Source of the DNA: DSQK01 sp964550175
Lineage (GTDB): Archaea > Nanobdellota > Nanobdellia > Woesearchaeales > ARS49
Length of the DNA: 64,000 nt
NCBI GenBank assembly: GCA_964550175.1
Contig: CAZJXP010000001.1
Coordinates: 496,001-560,000, forward strand
Direction of reading: 5' to 3'
Positions 25,418 to 33,894 of this stretch are shown here, one piece after another; the first letter of the stretch is position 1; every line of letters begins with the position of its first letter. The position numbers and the translations under genes were made by a program. The notes under the pieces were generated by a model, which searched no databases, was not told where the DNA came from, and worked only from the letters and a program-made list of their open reading frames with translations.

Positions 25418-26002
25418 TCACGCAAGCGCGCGTGCGGCTTCAGCGGGGTGCATTCCGAGCAAGGTGAACACGGCCTTCAGGTCAGCCGGATTGCGCATTC
25501 CTTCAGGAGTTTTGGCAAAACTCGCGATTTTCATCGAAACCTTGCATTTTCGGCAAAGCATAATATTTTGCATCATGCGACCCAACAATTCTGCCCGGCG
25601 GACGCCGGAACCCAAGAGCAATGACTGGAACGAAAACGCGACCGCTGTCTGTGATTTTGCACACGCTCTCGCAAGGATATGGTTCAGCCCGGACGCACGC
25701 TGGTGCAATGAATCAGAGCGGCTGCTCTGCTCCAAATCGAACAGCATCGACGGAGATTCGTGCTCGATGACATGCAGGTCGCGTTCGGAACTTCTTACGA
25801 TAACGAGCTTTGATTTTGATTTCACTGCTGCGATTTTCCCTGGTTGGCCCAAAATCGCAGAAACCATTTTCACGTCTTTTGAGGTGATTGTTTTTTCGGG
25901 AGTGGACGGATACACAAAGATAAGACGTTCAATGCCGAGCAGCTTCGCTCGCGTGATGAACGCGTCCTCGTTCTTGTCCGGAAACACGATGTCGGTCGTC
26001 AT
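25418..26002 (-). CDS. rnp3: RNase P protein component 3 (Rpp30)
   Basis: This 194-residue protein matches the Rpp30/RNP3 family, a TIM-barrel protein subunit of RNase P that helps the RNA mature tRNA 5' ends. Typical sites include an early DIVFPDKNED segment, GIERLIFVYP, RASGLNHILARACAKSQTAV and a conserved C-terminal RNPADLKAVFTLLGM. The start at 26002 overlaps the upstream pseudouridine synthase as ATGA, so the two are coupled. Length is slightly below the usual 210-240 residues. Confidence 0.85.
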   Translation of the reverse strand: MTTDIVFPDKNEDAFITRAKLLGIERLIFVYPSTPEKTITSKDVKMVSAILGQPGKIAAVKSKSKLVIVRSSERDLHVIEHESPSMLFDLEQSSRSDSLHQRASGLNHILARACAKSQTAVAFSFQSLLLGSGVRRAELLGRMMQNIMLCRKCKVSMKIASFAKTPEGMRNPADLKAVFTLLGMHPAEAARALA

Positions 26003-26703
26003 GGCATTTTCAGGGCTTGCTTGAGGCGCAACACTTCCTTTGGGTTGAGCGCGCGCCACTCGCCCGGCTTCATCTTTCCCAATTCCAACGGACCGAGCTT
26101 TGTTCTCGTCAAAGAATCGACGTGTGTGCCCAGCTTGACAAACAATTTCTTGATGATGTGCTTTCTTCCCTCGTGAATCGAGACTTCGATGGAGTGGGTG
26201 CCAACTTGAGCGGGCTCGTGAATCTTGACAAGCCTATCTTCCACCATCACTCCCTTCTTCAACCGCTTGATAAGAAACGGATCAACTGGACTTGAGAGCG
26301 TGACGCGGTAAGTTTTGAGCGTCTCATACCTTGGATGCATCATCCTATTCGCTAATTCGCCGTCGTTCGTCAAGAACACAAGTCCCGTTGCGTTGCGGTC
26401 CAGTCGTCCGACGGGAAAAACACGCTCGTCGAGCACAACCATATCCGCCACGGTCGGCCGGCCTTGCTCGTCCGAAAGTGTCGTGACGACATTCAACGGC
26501 TTGTTCATGACCACGTAGACAAACTGCTGCTTGGTGATGCGTTCGCCCTCGACTTCAATATGATCCTTGTCGAGATCGGCGCTTTCCCCGATCTGGGCGA
26601 TCCGGCCGTTCACTGAAACCAACCCTCGTTCGATGAGCTCCTCAGCCTTCCGGCGGGAAGTTATCCCGGCTTGGGCGATGATTTTCTGGATTCGCTGCAT
26701 CAT
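25999..26703 (-). CDS. RsuA/RluB-type pseudouridine synthase
   Basis: An N-terminal S4 RNA-binding domain (about 2-60; RIQKIIAQAGITSRRKAEEL) and a catalytic domain with GRLDRNATGL (the catalytic Asp) and EGRKHIIKKLF define the RsuA/RluB/RluE family. In bacteria these modify 16S or 23S rRNA. The family is mostly bacterial, so this gene is a candidate for transfer from bacteria. The start at 26703 (or ATG 26700) is preferred because the TATA box at 26743-26750 is too close to the in-frame ATG at 26727 to leave it in the transcript. Confidence 0.88.
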   Translation of the reverse strand: MMQRIQKIIAQAGITSRRKAEELIERGLVSVNGRIAQIGESADLDKDHIEVEGERITKQQFVYVVMNKPLNVVTTLSDEQGRPTVADMVVLDERVFPVGRLDRNATGLVFLTNDGELANRMMHPRYETLKTYRVTLSSPVDPFLIKRLKKGVMVEDRLVKIHEPAQVGTHSIEVSIHEGRKHIIKKLFVKLGTHVDSLTRTKLGPLELGKMKPGEWRALNPKEVLRLKQALKMP

Positions 26704-26742
26704 AGGGCGGTTGTCCTCGTAACCCATTTTCCTATGATAAGC

Positions 26743-26750
26743 TTTATAAA
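26743..26750. promoter_or_regulatory. Palindromic TATA box shared by divergent pseudouridine synthase and L34e genes
   Basis: TTTATAAA reads the same on both strands. It lies about 26 bases before the L34e ATG (leaderless) and 43 bases before the preferred start of the minus-strand gene. No other TATA-like sequence is present in the short spacer, so one element probably serves both directions. Confidence 0.6.
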
Positions 26751-26772
26751 CCCTTCCCTGTCCTCTCGTCGT

Positions 26773-27042
26773 ATGGTCGCACCAAGACTCAGATCACGAA
26801 CATTCCGAAGACGCCTGACCCGAACCCCGGGCGGCAAGCATGTCGTTCACTATACTCGACGCAAGCCGGCGCAGGCACAATGCGGCGTCTGCGGCGGAAA
26901 GCTTCAGGCCGTCCCTCGCGCGCGACCGACGGAACTGCAGAACTTGCCCAAATCGGCAAAGCGACCGGAACGCCCCTATGGCGGCGTTTTGTGTTCGCGG
27001 TGCGCCCGAGCTAAGTTCAAGACGCTCGCAAGAACTATTTAG
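26773..27042 (+). CDS. rpl34e: Ribosomal protein L34e
   Basis: This 89-residue, strongly basic protein of the large ribosomal subunit has the family start (APRLRSRTFRRR) and a zinc-binding CxxC pair at C37/C40 (CGVC) and C74/C77 (CSRC). The start is fixed by the TATA box 26 bases upstream. L14e follows 53 bases later, an arrangement known in other archaea. Confidence 0.95.
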   Translation: MVAPRLRSRTFRRRLTRTPGGKHVVHYTRRKPAQAQCGVCGGKLQAVPRARPTELQNLPKSAKRPERPYGGVLCSRCARAKFKTLARTI

Positions 27043-27095
27043 AGAGAAGCCTCCCGGACGCTCGGCGACGACGCCCTCTGGAGCGGAGAACCCAA

Positions 27096-27440
27096 ATGCT
27101 ACAAATCGGAAGAATCTGTGTGAAAACTGCCGGCCGAGACGCCGGACAGCTTGCTGTTATTGTTGACATTCTCGATCACAAACAAGTCCTTATCGACGGC
27201 CAGACTCGCCGACGAAAGTGCAGCGTCCTCCACCTCGAGCCGACCTCCAAGATGGTCGACATCGCGAAAGGAGCCGCGCATGGCACTATCGTTTCCGCGT
27301 TGAAATCGCTCGGCATCGAAGTCGTCGAACGCAAGACCAAGACGCAGAAAACGTCGAAGCCCGGCATGCCCATCAAGAAAGCCGCAGTCAAGCCGGTTTC
27401 GGTCAAGCCTGCCGCGAAGCCCGCGGCAAAGAAAGCTTAA
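27096..27440 (+). CDS. rpl14e: Ribosomal protein L14e
   Basis: The first 80 residues form the KOW-type fold of L14e (GRICVKTAGRDAGQLAVIVD, then KQVLIDGQTRRRKCSVLHLE). The C-terminal 35 residues are a Lys/Ala/Pro-rich tail that is longer than in many archaea and probably contacts rRNA. GGAG lies upstream of the ATG. Its stop codon overlaps the convergent pheT stop by four bases. Confidence 0.93.
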   Translation: MLQIGRICVKTAGRDAGQLAVIVDILDHKQVLIDGQTRRRKCSVLHLEPTSKMVDIAKGAAHGTIVSALKSLGIEVVERKTKTQKTSKPGMPIKKAAVKPVSVKPAAKPAAKKA

Positions 27441-29086
27441 TTCTTCACGAACGAGAAAAGCAATTCTAGATCCAGCTCGAGCGCTACGACGGGCATCTCA
27501 AGCTCCCAGTTGCGCAACACTTGCGGATGGACTTCGCCGACCAACGCGATTGGCTTTTTGTCGACAATGATTGCGGCGGTTCTTCCCGGAATGAATGATC
27601 CGTGATTTTCTTCGCTGACGCTATATGCCACGCCGACTTTGTCGAGCAGATATTCGACAATCTGGCGCATCTCCGTGTAATCTGCCTTGGAATGGCTCGC
27701 GACAACGCAGAGCTTTCTCGTTTCCCGTGCGCCGGTTTCCGTCGACGCATCAAGATTGATGACCGTGCCGATGCCGAACAACTTCTGCGGGTATTCATGG
27801 TTGCGGTTGTTGCGCAGCACTTCCATCAATGACGGAAGCATCCAGGAGCGCAATGAATCGTATTCCTTGTTAAGCGAGTTGAACAGCTCGACGACCTTTA
27901 ACTCATGCAGCATTGAAACGGTTTGCCCTTCCTTGCTCGTGAGATGGAACGTGTTCGTTTCTAACAGTCCGAGACCGATGAGAAGTCCGGCAATCTTCCG
28001 CTGAAACACAAACAACGGGGCTTCGCTCGCGACCGTCGCCACACGCGGAATTTCGGGCACGATACTGTCATAACCCGCGGCTATTGCAATATCCTCGATA
28101 ACATCTCGAGAGTGGAGCACATCGCTCCGGTATGCCGGAACAAGCACCTGCTTGCCCTTGAGCTCGTAACCCATGCGAGGCAGGAGCCGCTTGCAGTCCG
28201 CATCGGTGAATTTGCTGCCAAGAATTCGGTTTGCCTCCTGCACGTCGAACGAAATGACGGTGGATGCGAGCGACGGCGTGACGACCTTTTTCGCGCCGTA
28301 TCGCAACGTGACTTGATGCACTTTTCCGCCTGCGTCCGCTAGCGCTGTGACAATGATTGCAAGCAACTGGTTCAATGTGCGCTGGTCAAATCCAGAACAT
28401 TCGACAAAAACATCCTTTGTTTGAGTTGTTACACGGCCGACCTTTTCCGAGTTGATGATGGGCGGCAAACTCAAGATGTCCTCTTTTGCGTCGACAAACA
28501 AGGGATATTTTTCCTTGCCCTCAAGCAATGAAGCGAAGGCCTTGCCCGTAGGATGGTGCTCAAGGATTTCCCGCGCCGACATTATTTTTCCGGATTCCAA
28601 CGGCTGGAATTTGATGTCTCCGGGCTTGCGCGCGAGATACTTGATCGGCCAGACGATATGCTCCAACGGGTAGATGCCGATGGCCGCCTTCTTCCGGTTT
28701 CGGCAGAACGTCATGTGCAGTTTTTCCTGGAATTGGATGATGTTCTTGATCATCGCATCATCGAACTTCAATCCAGTGACGACTGCGCAGGACGTGAACG
28801 GACGCACCTTCTCGACGCTCTTGTCAATGTGCAATTCGTATATTGATGGACTTGCGACGGGAAGCTTTTTTACGCCGATGCCGAGGAAACCGCGCATCGC
28901 GCGGGCAAGGCCTTGCTCGCTCAAACAATCAGGACGGTTCGGGAATACTTCGACGGTGATGCTGTCCCCTAATGCCCCTTCAAATCCGAACCCGAGCAGC
29001 ATGAGCTTTTCTTCCCACTGCTCGATCGAGAGTTTTTTCCCGACAAGGGATTCCAATATTTTTTTGCTAAACGTTACGCCTGCCAT
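27437..29086 (-). CDS. pheT: Phenylalanine-tRNA ligase beta subunit
   Basis: 549 residues, the archaeal/eukaryotic length for PheRS-beta. It has the N-terminal domain with ITVEVFPNRPDCLSEQGLAR, a B3/B4 editing-type region, B5 (FDVQEANRILG) and the catalytic-like domain near the end (ELFNSLNKEYDSLRSWMLPS). With PheS it charges tRNA-Phe. The start at 29086 overlaps the pheS stop as TAATG. Confidence 0.95.
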   Translation of the reverse strand: MAGVTFSKKILESLVGKKLSIEQWEEKLMLLGFGFEGALGDSITVEVFPNRPDCLSEQGLARAMRGFLGIGVKKLPVASPSIYELHIDKSVEKVRPFTSCAVVTGLKFDDAMIKNIIQFQEKLHMTFCRNRKKAAIGIYPLEHIVWPIKYLARKPGDIKFQPLESGKIMSAREILEHHPTGKAFASLLEGKEKYPLFVDAKEDILSLPPIINSEKVGRVTTQTKDVFVECSGFDQRTLNQLLAIIVTALADAGGKVHQVTLRYGAKKVVTPSLASTVISFDVQEANRILGSKFTDADCKRLLPRMGYELKGKQVLVPAYRSDVLHSRDVIEDIAIAAGYDSIVPEIPRVATVASEAPLFVFQRKIAGLLIGLGLLETNTFHLTSKEGQTVSMLHELKVVELFNSLNKEYDSLRSWMLPSLMEVLRNNRNHEYPQKLFGIGTVINLDASTETGARETRKLCVVASHSKADYTEMRQIVEYLLDKVGVAYSVSEENHGSFIPGRTAAIIVDKKPIALVGEVHPQVLRNWELEMPVVALELDLELLFSFVKN

Positions 29087-30621
29087 TAGTTTCTCGTCCA
29101 CGCTTTAATTTCACGAAGCTGTTTCACGTCATTGCGATATAAGTCTCGTATGTCGGTGATCTTGTAATATTGCGCGATGACGCGCTCCATTCCCTGGCCC
29201 CACGCAAGCACCGGAATGTCCTTTCCGAACAGCGCCATACTGACTTCCGAACGGAAAATTCCCGCACCGCCAATCTCAACCCACTGGTTCTTCGACGGGT
29301 TGAAGCCATGCACTTCCATGCTCGGCTCGGTGTACGGGAAATACGACGGCACCATCTTGATATCGGTGAATCCCATCTTGGTGTAGAATTCCTTTAGATA
29401 GCCGAAAAGATGACGTAGGTTCGCGTTCGGATCGACGACGATGCCTTCGACCTGGTTGAACTCGAACAGATGCTTCCAATCAAGCGTCTCGTTCCTGAAG
29501 ACTCTGCCGACGGAAAAATATTTGACGGGCAAGTCAGATTCCTTCAACGTCGCGAGCATCTGGGCGCTCAACACCGTCGTATGCGTCCGCAACAGGTTTC
29601 TTCCGGCGATGCGCTCGTCCCACGCGCTCTGCCAGCCCACACTTCCGGACGCGCCGCCGTTCTCGTGCGAGGCCTTTACTTTTTTGACAATCGACTGAAC
29701 AGGTAATTTGCCATTCGCGGGATTCTTGATGTAAAACGTGTCCTGCAAATCGCGCGCCGGATGGTCCTGCGGAACGAACAACGCGTCGAGGTTCCAGAAG
29801 CTCGTCTGCATCATCGGACCTTCCATCTCGGTAAATCCAAGCTCAAGCCAGATTTTTCTGATGTAGTCGATCGCCTCGTTCACGAAATGCGCACGGCCGC
29901 CGGAAATCTTAGGAACTTGAACCGTAACATCATACCGTCGGAACTCCTTGCCTCGCCATTGGCCCGAACGCAACAGTTCGGGGGACAACGACTCGATGAC
30001 GTTCACTTCGCCGACACCTGCGGAGATAAGCTTTTCTCCCTCAGGAGTGAGCTTGGCAACCTTATCCTTTCGAAGCTCGATCGTGACAAACTCTTTTCTG
30101 CGCTTCAGATTGTCAAGAATTAATTTCTCATCTTTGCTCAACGAAGCCACGGAAACCGGAAACGATTTTTTCAAAAATGATTCTTCGGGCCATTCTTTCG
30201 CGAACGCAGCGGCAGCTTGCGGAGTCTGTTTTATCAGCAAGTCCTTTTCCTTGCGCATCAAAATCAATCCCTTCGAACGCAGGACACCGATGCACGCGTT
30301 CAATTCCTCGCGGGACAAGCCTGATTTTTTTGCCAACTGCTCAAGCGAAAGCTCCTTGTCCAGCGAGCGAAGAAACTGCCGTTCGGGCAGCCCTTTTTTC
30401 TGATACGCCCGGCCGTTAGCGTCGAGCGAAATCATTTCCCGCGGCTCGACGGCGATCGTCAAGAACTTCCTGTTTTCAAGCCATTGCAATCCGCGCACGA
30501 CCTCAATATCCTTGAGACCGGTGGCGGTCATCAGCGCGTCGACCGTGGAATGCTTTGCTAACGCAGGAAGCACCTTCCGCTCAAGCGGGTGCAAACTGGC
30601 AGCTATCTTTTTGGCATCCAT
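29086..30621 (-). CDS. pheS: Phenylalanine-tRNA ligase alpha subunit
   Basis: 511 residues. N-terminal winged-helix domains (about 1-180), which bind tRNA, precede the class II catalytic core. Motifs seen are DALFVPQDHPARDLQDTFY, RTHTTVLSAQML, VGRVFRNETLDWKHLFEFNQ, FPYTEPSMEVHGF, EIGGAGIFRSEV and GQGMERV. It lies 17 bases after a TrmB-type regulator and overlaps pheT, so all three may be one transcript; no separate promoter was found. Confidence 0.96.
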   Translation of the reverse strand: MDAKKIAASLHPLERKVLPALAKHSTVDALMTATGLKDIEVVRGLQWLENRKFLTIAVEPREMISLDANGRAYQKKGLPERQFLRSLDKELSLEQLAKKSGLSREELNACIGVLRSKGLILMRKEKDLLIKQTPQAAAAFAKEWPEESFLKKSFPVSVASLSKDEKLILDNLKRRKEFVTIELRKDKVAKLTPEGEKLISAGVGEVNVIESLSPELLRSGQWRGKEFRRYDVTVQVPKISGGRAHFVNEAIDYIRKIWLELGFTEMEGPMMQTSFWNLDALFVPQDHPARDLQDTFYIKNPANGKLPVQSIVKKVKASHENGGASGSVGWQSAWDERIAGRNLLRTHTTVLSAQMLATLKESDLPVKYFSVGRVFRNETLDWKHLFEFNQVEGIVVDPNANLRHLFGYLKEFYTKMGFTDIKMVPSYFPYTEPSMEVHGFNPSKNQWVEIGGAGIFRSEVSMALFGKDIPVLAWGQGMERVIAQYYKITDIRDLYRNDVKQLREIKAWTRN

Positions 30622-30638
30622 AAAAAAAGATGTGCGCC

Positions 30639-31448
30639 TTACTTGAACGGCGCAGGCTTCATCGTTTTCCAGGCGGTGTTGAATAGCCCTTCCAATGCAT
30701 TGGCAAAGAAGGGTGTGCTCACCCAGATGCCAATATCATAGGTCGGATGGACTTCGGTGTCGTTAAGCACCATGAAGACCAGCTCCTTTCCATCAACAAT
30801 GCAGAATCGTGCCTTGCTGTCGGTGTGCCTGACTTCCGCGACGGTCGAGATATCCTTGACCGCATCCTTGGTTTCCTTGGTCAACGGAGCCGCGATTCGG
30901 ATCTTGACGCCCTTCTTGCTCAACTTTTCGAAGGTCGGTTTCAATCCTTCAACCTTTCGCATCAATCCCTCAGGCGTCGTCATGATGGTGACGCTCTGTT
31001 GGGCGTTTCGGATGGTCAATTCAAGGTGCGAATATAAGTTGTGTCTTCCTCTCAAGCTGCCTGACAGGTCCGCCGGCTCGACGAGCTCGACGCCCTGCGT
31101 GTGCAGCACGTTCAATTCGTTGAGCACATCGGTCGTCTTAAGGTCCTCAAGTCGGTTGACGCGATCGACGGCTTCGTCCTGCATGTTCTTCTTCACACGC
31201 TCGACGACTTCGGTCGGGGCAACAGCGATGTACTTGATGGGCTTGCCCAACTTCATGATGACGAATCCCTTCTTCTCCAAGGATTCAAGAACGTCATAGC
31301 TTCGCGATCGAGGAACGTTCGCGATGTCAGAAAGCTCGCCTGCCGTCGAGACTCCTCGAGAAAGCAACGCAGTCCAAATCTTGACCTCATAGAGGTTCAA
31401 CGCGAAAGATCTTCGTAATTTACTGAGAAATTCCTCTTTAACGATCAT
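30639..31448 (-). CDS. TrmB-family transcriptional regulator, paralog 1
   Basis: This 269-residue protein has an N-terminal winged helix (about 10-80; NLYEVKIWTALLSRGVSTAG, then DVLESLEKKGFVIM). A C-terminal domain with TIMTTPEGL and VKIRIAAPLTKE resembles the phospholipase-D-like effector domain of archaeal TrmB regulators. A close paralog is at 49867..50661, with an identical recognition-helix region (ELSDIANVPRSRSYDVLESL). It precedes pheST. Its leader has a hairpin and a G-run/C-run pair that could bury the ribosome binding site. Confidence 0.87.
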   Translation of the reverse strand: MIVKEEFLSKLRRSFALNLYEVKIWTALLSRGVSTAGELSDIANVPRSRSYDVLESLEKKGFVIMKLGKPIKYIAVAPTEVVERVKKNMQDEAVDRVNRLEDLKTTDVLNELNVLHTQGVELVEPADLSGSLRGRHNLYSHLELTIRNAQQSVTIMTTPEGLMRKVEGLKPTFEKLSKKGVKIRIAAPLTKETKDAVKDISTVAEVRHTDSKARFCIVDGKELVFMVLNDTEVHPTYDIGIWVSTPFFANALEGLFNTAWKTMKPAPFK

Positions 31449-31456
31449 TGTGCCAT

Positions 31457-31495
31457 CCCCCTTTTGCTAACACGACTTCGTGATTATCTGGGGGT
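31457..31495 (-). promoter_or_regulatory. Palindrome and potential hairpin in the leader of TrmB paralog 1
   Basis: The minus strand has CCCCC (31494-31490), the perfect palindrome CACGAAGTCGTG (31482-31471), and GGGGG (31461-31457) just before GATGGCACA-ATG. The G-run serves as ribosome binding site and can pair with the C-run. The TATA box is at 31506-31518, so initiation falls near 31487 and part of the C-run may lie outside the RNA. An autoregulatory operator is an alternative reading. Confidence 0.45.
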
Positions 31496-31505
31496 GAAAT
31501 CTTCG

Positions 31506-31518
31506 CATTATTAAATGT
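31506..31518 (-). promoter_or_regulatory. TATA box of TrmB paralog 1 / pheST
   Basis: Minus-strand ACATTTAATAATG lies about 64 bases before the TrmB ATG. It is the only clear promoter upstream of the trmB-pheS-pheT run. Confidence 0.5.
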
Positions 31519-31584
31519 TACGATTCCAGCGTTACCCAGGCTCAAAACGGAGTGACAACCGCTAGTGCATACTCATGAGTAACA

Positions 31585-32628
31585 TCACAAACGATATCTG
31601 AGAATCGCGGCGATGCCGCCAAGTCCGTCGAGCTTTTTCCCGCCATCATGCGTGCTGCTCACGATGATGACCGCGCCGCCGGCAGAGTCCACCGTACGGA
31701 GCACGGTTTCTACGGCGCGAAACGTGCCATCGGAACGCGTGCGGCTTATGAGTCCGTCGGAAACTAACAGAGTTGCTATTGCGCCAGCGTCGGCCGCGAG
31801 CGTGACTTCCGCAAGCCCGTATGCAACCGCGCTGCCTTTTGAAATTCCCGTCAGCACTTCCTCGACGAGTTTGAGCTCATGCGCTGCCCGGTCTTGTCGC
31901 AACGCTTCCTGGGTTTCCGGGCGTTTCAGTGCTTCAACGATGCCGTTTTCATCCGCGCTCGCGACGGTTGCAAGAATTATTTTTCGCTTGAGCTGGGGAT
32001 CTTTCATTTCTTTCAATAATTCGTCCTTCCAGAATGCTGGGCTTGCAAGAATTATTTTCTCGACGGGAAAACGCAGCAAATATGCCTGCAATTGCGCGAC
32101 AATGTCTGCGAAAAAATTCTTCGGCGTCTTCGTCTCCATGCGCTTGCTCGCGACATCACCGTGCAAACGACTCAGCACATCGTGGCCGGTTTTGGAAAGC
32201 TTTGCGATGACCGCATCCTCGCGGTCGAACACGCAAACGATGACTTGCGGCGGCGGAGTCTCGGCCGCCTCCTTGATTCTCTGCAGCTGAAACGACAGCC
32301 AGTGCTTCACGATGGTGATTGCAAACCCCGATTCTACTCCGAACGTGTGAAAACTGCCGCGCGCGATGTCTTCGGGGCCTTCCACTATTTTCCCGTTGAC
32401 TCGGAGTTCTGCTCCTTCAAGCTCGACCTTCTCGACCGTGAGCTTGAGAAAGATAGTTTTCTTGATGATTTCGCTGCGCCGGTCGCCTTCAAGCTTAATC
32501 TTGCGAATCGTCTTGCCCGAAACCTCATCGCCCGGATCTATCACTTGGCTCAGAGTCCATAAGTCGTCCGCGTGCTCCGGAACGACCTCCATCAGGTTGT
32601 TTTTGAGCTCCTGGCGGATGATTTTCAT
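31585..32628 (-). CDS. pelA: Pelota (Dom34), mRNA surveillance and ribosome rescue factor
   Basis: 347 residues, the usual length, with the three Pelota domains: an Sm-like N-terminal domain (GDEVSGKTIRKI), a central eRF1-like domain 2 (ASPAFWKDELLKEM) and a C-terminal eRF1-like domain 3 (AYGLAEVTLAADAGAIATLL). It enters stalled ribosomes with the aEF1A/Hbs1-type GTPase and promotes subunit splitting by ABCE1. Its TATA box, shared with the divergent envelope gene, is 27 bases upstream, so the mRNA is probably leaderless. Confidence 0.95.
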   Translation of the reverse strand: MKIIRQELKNNLMEVVPEHADDLWTLSQVIDPGDEVSGKTIRKIKLEGDRRSEIIKKTIFLKLTVEKVELEGAELRVNGKIVEGPEDIARGSFHTFGVESGFAITIVKHWLSFQLQRIKEAAETPPPQVIVCVFDREDAVIAKLSKTGHDVLSRLHGDVASKRMETKTPKNFFADIVAQLQAYLLRFPVEKIILASPAFWKDELLKEMKDPQLKRKIILATVASADENGIVEALKRPETQEALRQDRAAHELKLVEEVLTGISKGSAVAYGLAEVTLAADAGAIATLLVSDGLISRTRSDGTFRAVETVLRTVDSAGGAVIIVSSTHDGGKKLDGLGGIAAILRYRL

Positions 32629-32649
32629 ACGTCGACAGGATATCCAAAC

Positions 32650-32661
32650 ATTTATATATAC
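32650..32661. promoter_or_regulatory. Bidirectional TATA element between Pelota and the envelope cluster
   Basis: ATTTATATATAC on plus (GTATATATAAAT on minus) is the only TATA-like sequence in the 74-base spacer. It is 27 bases from the Pelota ATG and 48 bases from the plus-strand ATG, which then has a leader with AGGTG. Confidence 0.5.
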
Positions 32662-32702
32662 TTCGTTCCACTTTTTCTCTCAAGAAAAAAGCAGGTGTTC
32701 CC

Positions 32703-33890
32703 ATGGATTCACGTCGAGGACAAAAGCCACCCACTGGCGGAGCCGCTGCCGCGCTCATCGGAGTCATCACCATTCTGATTGTGTTCTATATTATCTTCAT
32801 CCCGCCCGCTGACCGCCGTGAACTGCTCTACGGCGACAACGACACCTCGCTCGATGACAACGACAATAATGATGTCGACAAGACGCTGCTGTTGGCAAAC
32901 ATCGGACGACTTGACTACCAAAAAGATACTTCGTTCGACCACACGATTCCGAACGTCTACCTTGTTGAAACGAAGAACGCCCAAGTGGTTGAGAAGTACA
33001 ACCCATTCATCATCACCAATGGCTGGTTTTCCAATGAGGAAAAGACCGTCACATTTACCGTCGCACAACCTGATTTGACAAGCAACATCAAAATCGTTGC
33101 GGATGCTCCTGTCAGAAAAGGAATCTTGACCGTGTTGTTGAATGGACGCGTCGTGTACGAGGGACGTCCTGATTCCGTTAACGTTCCGCCCATTGACTTG
33201 AAAGCGAACGAACTACAAGCCACCAATGAACTCACATTCAAAGCATCCGGAGTCGGATTGGCATTCTGGCGCACCAACGAATTCGACCTGTCAAATGTCC
33301 AAGTCATCGCGGACATCACGGACGCGGCCAAGCAGGAAAGCGCGAACGTCATCACGCTCGAATCAACCGAAGCCCACAATCTCAAGAAGGCAACGTTGAC
33401 CTTTTACCCTGTCTGTGACCAAGCAAGTGTCGGCAGCCTCGAAGTGTCAGTAAACAACCAGCGCGTTTCGGCGAGCACGCCCGACTGTGAAAGCGTCAAC
33501 CGAATCGAACTTGAGCCGACAACCCTCTCAACCGGACGCAATACCGTCTTCTTCAGCATCACGGAAGGAGCCTACCGACTCGAACAGATCAAAGTCAAGA
33601 CCGAACTTGAGGACTCTCCGACGTTCATCGATTACTTCGAGCTCAACAGCACTCTGTTTGACCGCGTTGTCGCGGAAGACGACACGCTCATGCTGCGCAT
33701 CACGTTCGTCGACGACAAGGAAGACAAGCGGGCTGAACTCAATGTGAACGGCAAGCTCGACTTCATCGACCAGACGAAAGCGACCTACGAACGCGACCTC
33801 GGCAGCTACGCCGTCGAAGGCAACAACTATCTCGAGCTAACTCCGAAGTCAACATTGAACATCGCGAAACTCGAGGTAGTGATCGAGTAG
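32703..33890 (+). CDS. Membrane-anchored extracellular beta-rich protein, 395 aa
   Basis: A short cytoplasmic N terminus (MDSRRGQKPPTGG) is followed by one membrane helix (about 14-34) and an acidic linker (DNDTSLDDNDNNDVDK). About 330 residues of beta-sandwich-like sequence follow, built from at least three similar units (KKATLTFYPVCD, GSLEVSVNNQRV, RAELNVNGKL). I do not recognise the family. It is the first gene of a plus-strand cluster with a polytopic protein and three lipoproteins, suggesting a cell-envelope complex. Confidence 0.8.
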   Translation: MDSRRGQKPPTGGAAAALIGVITILIVFYIIFIPPADRRELLYGDNDTSLDDNDNNDVDKTLLLANIGRLDYQKDTSFDHTIPNVYLVETKNAQVVEKYNPFIITNGWFSNEEKTVTFTVAQPDLTSNIKIVADAPVRKGILTVLLNGRVVYEGRPDSVNVPPIDLKANELQATNELTFKASGVGLAFWRTNEFDLSNVQVIADITDAAKQESANVITLESTEAHNLKKATLTFYPVCDQASVGSLEVSVNNQRVSASTPDCESVNRIELEPTTLSTGRNTVFFSITEGAYRLEQIKVKTELEDSPTFIDYFELNSTLFDRVVAEDDTLMLRITFVDDKEDKRAELNVNGKLDFIDQTKATYERDLGSYAVEGNNYLELTPKSTLNIAKLEVVIE

Positions 33891-33894
33891 AACG

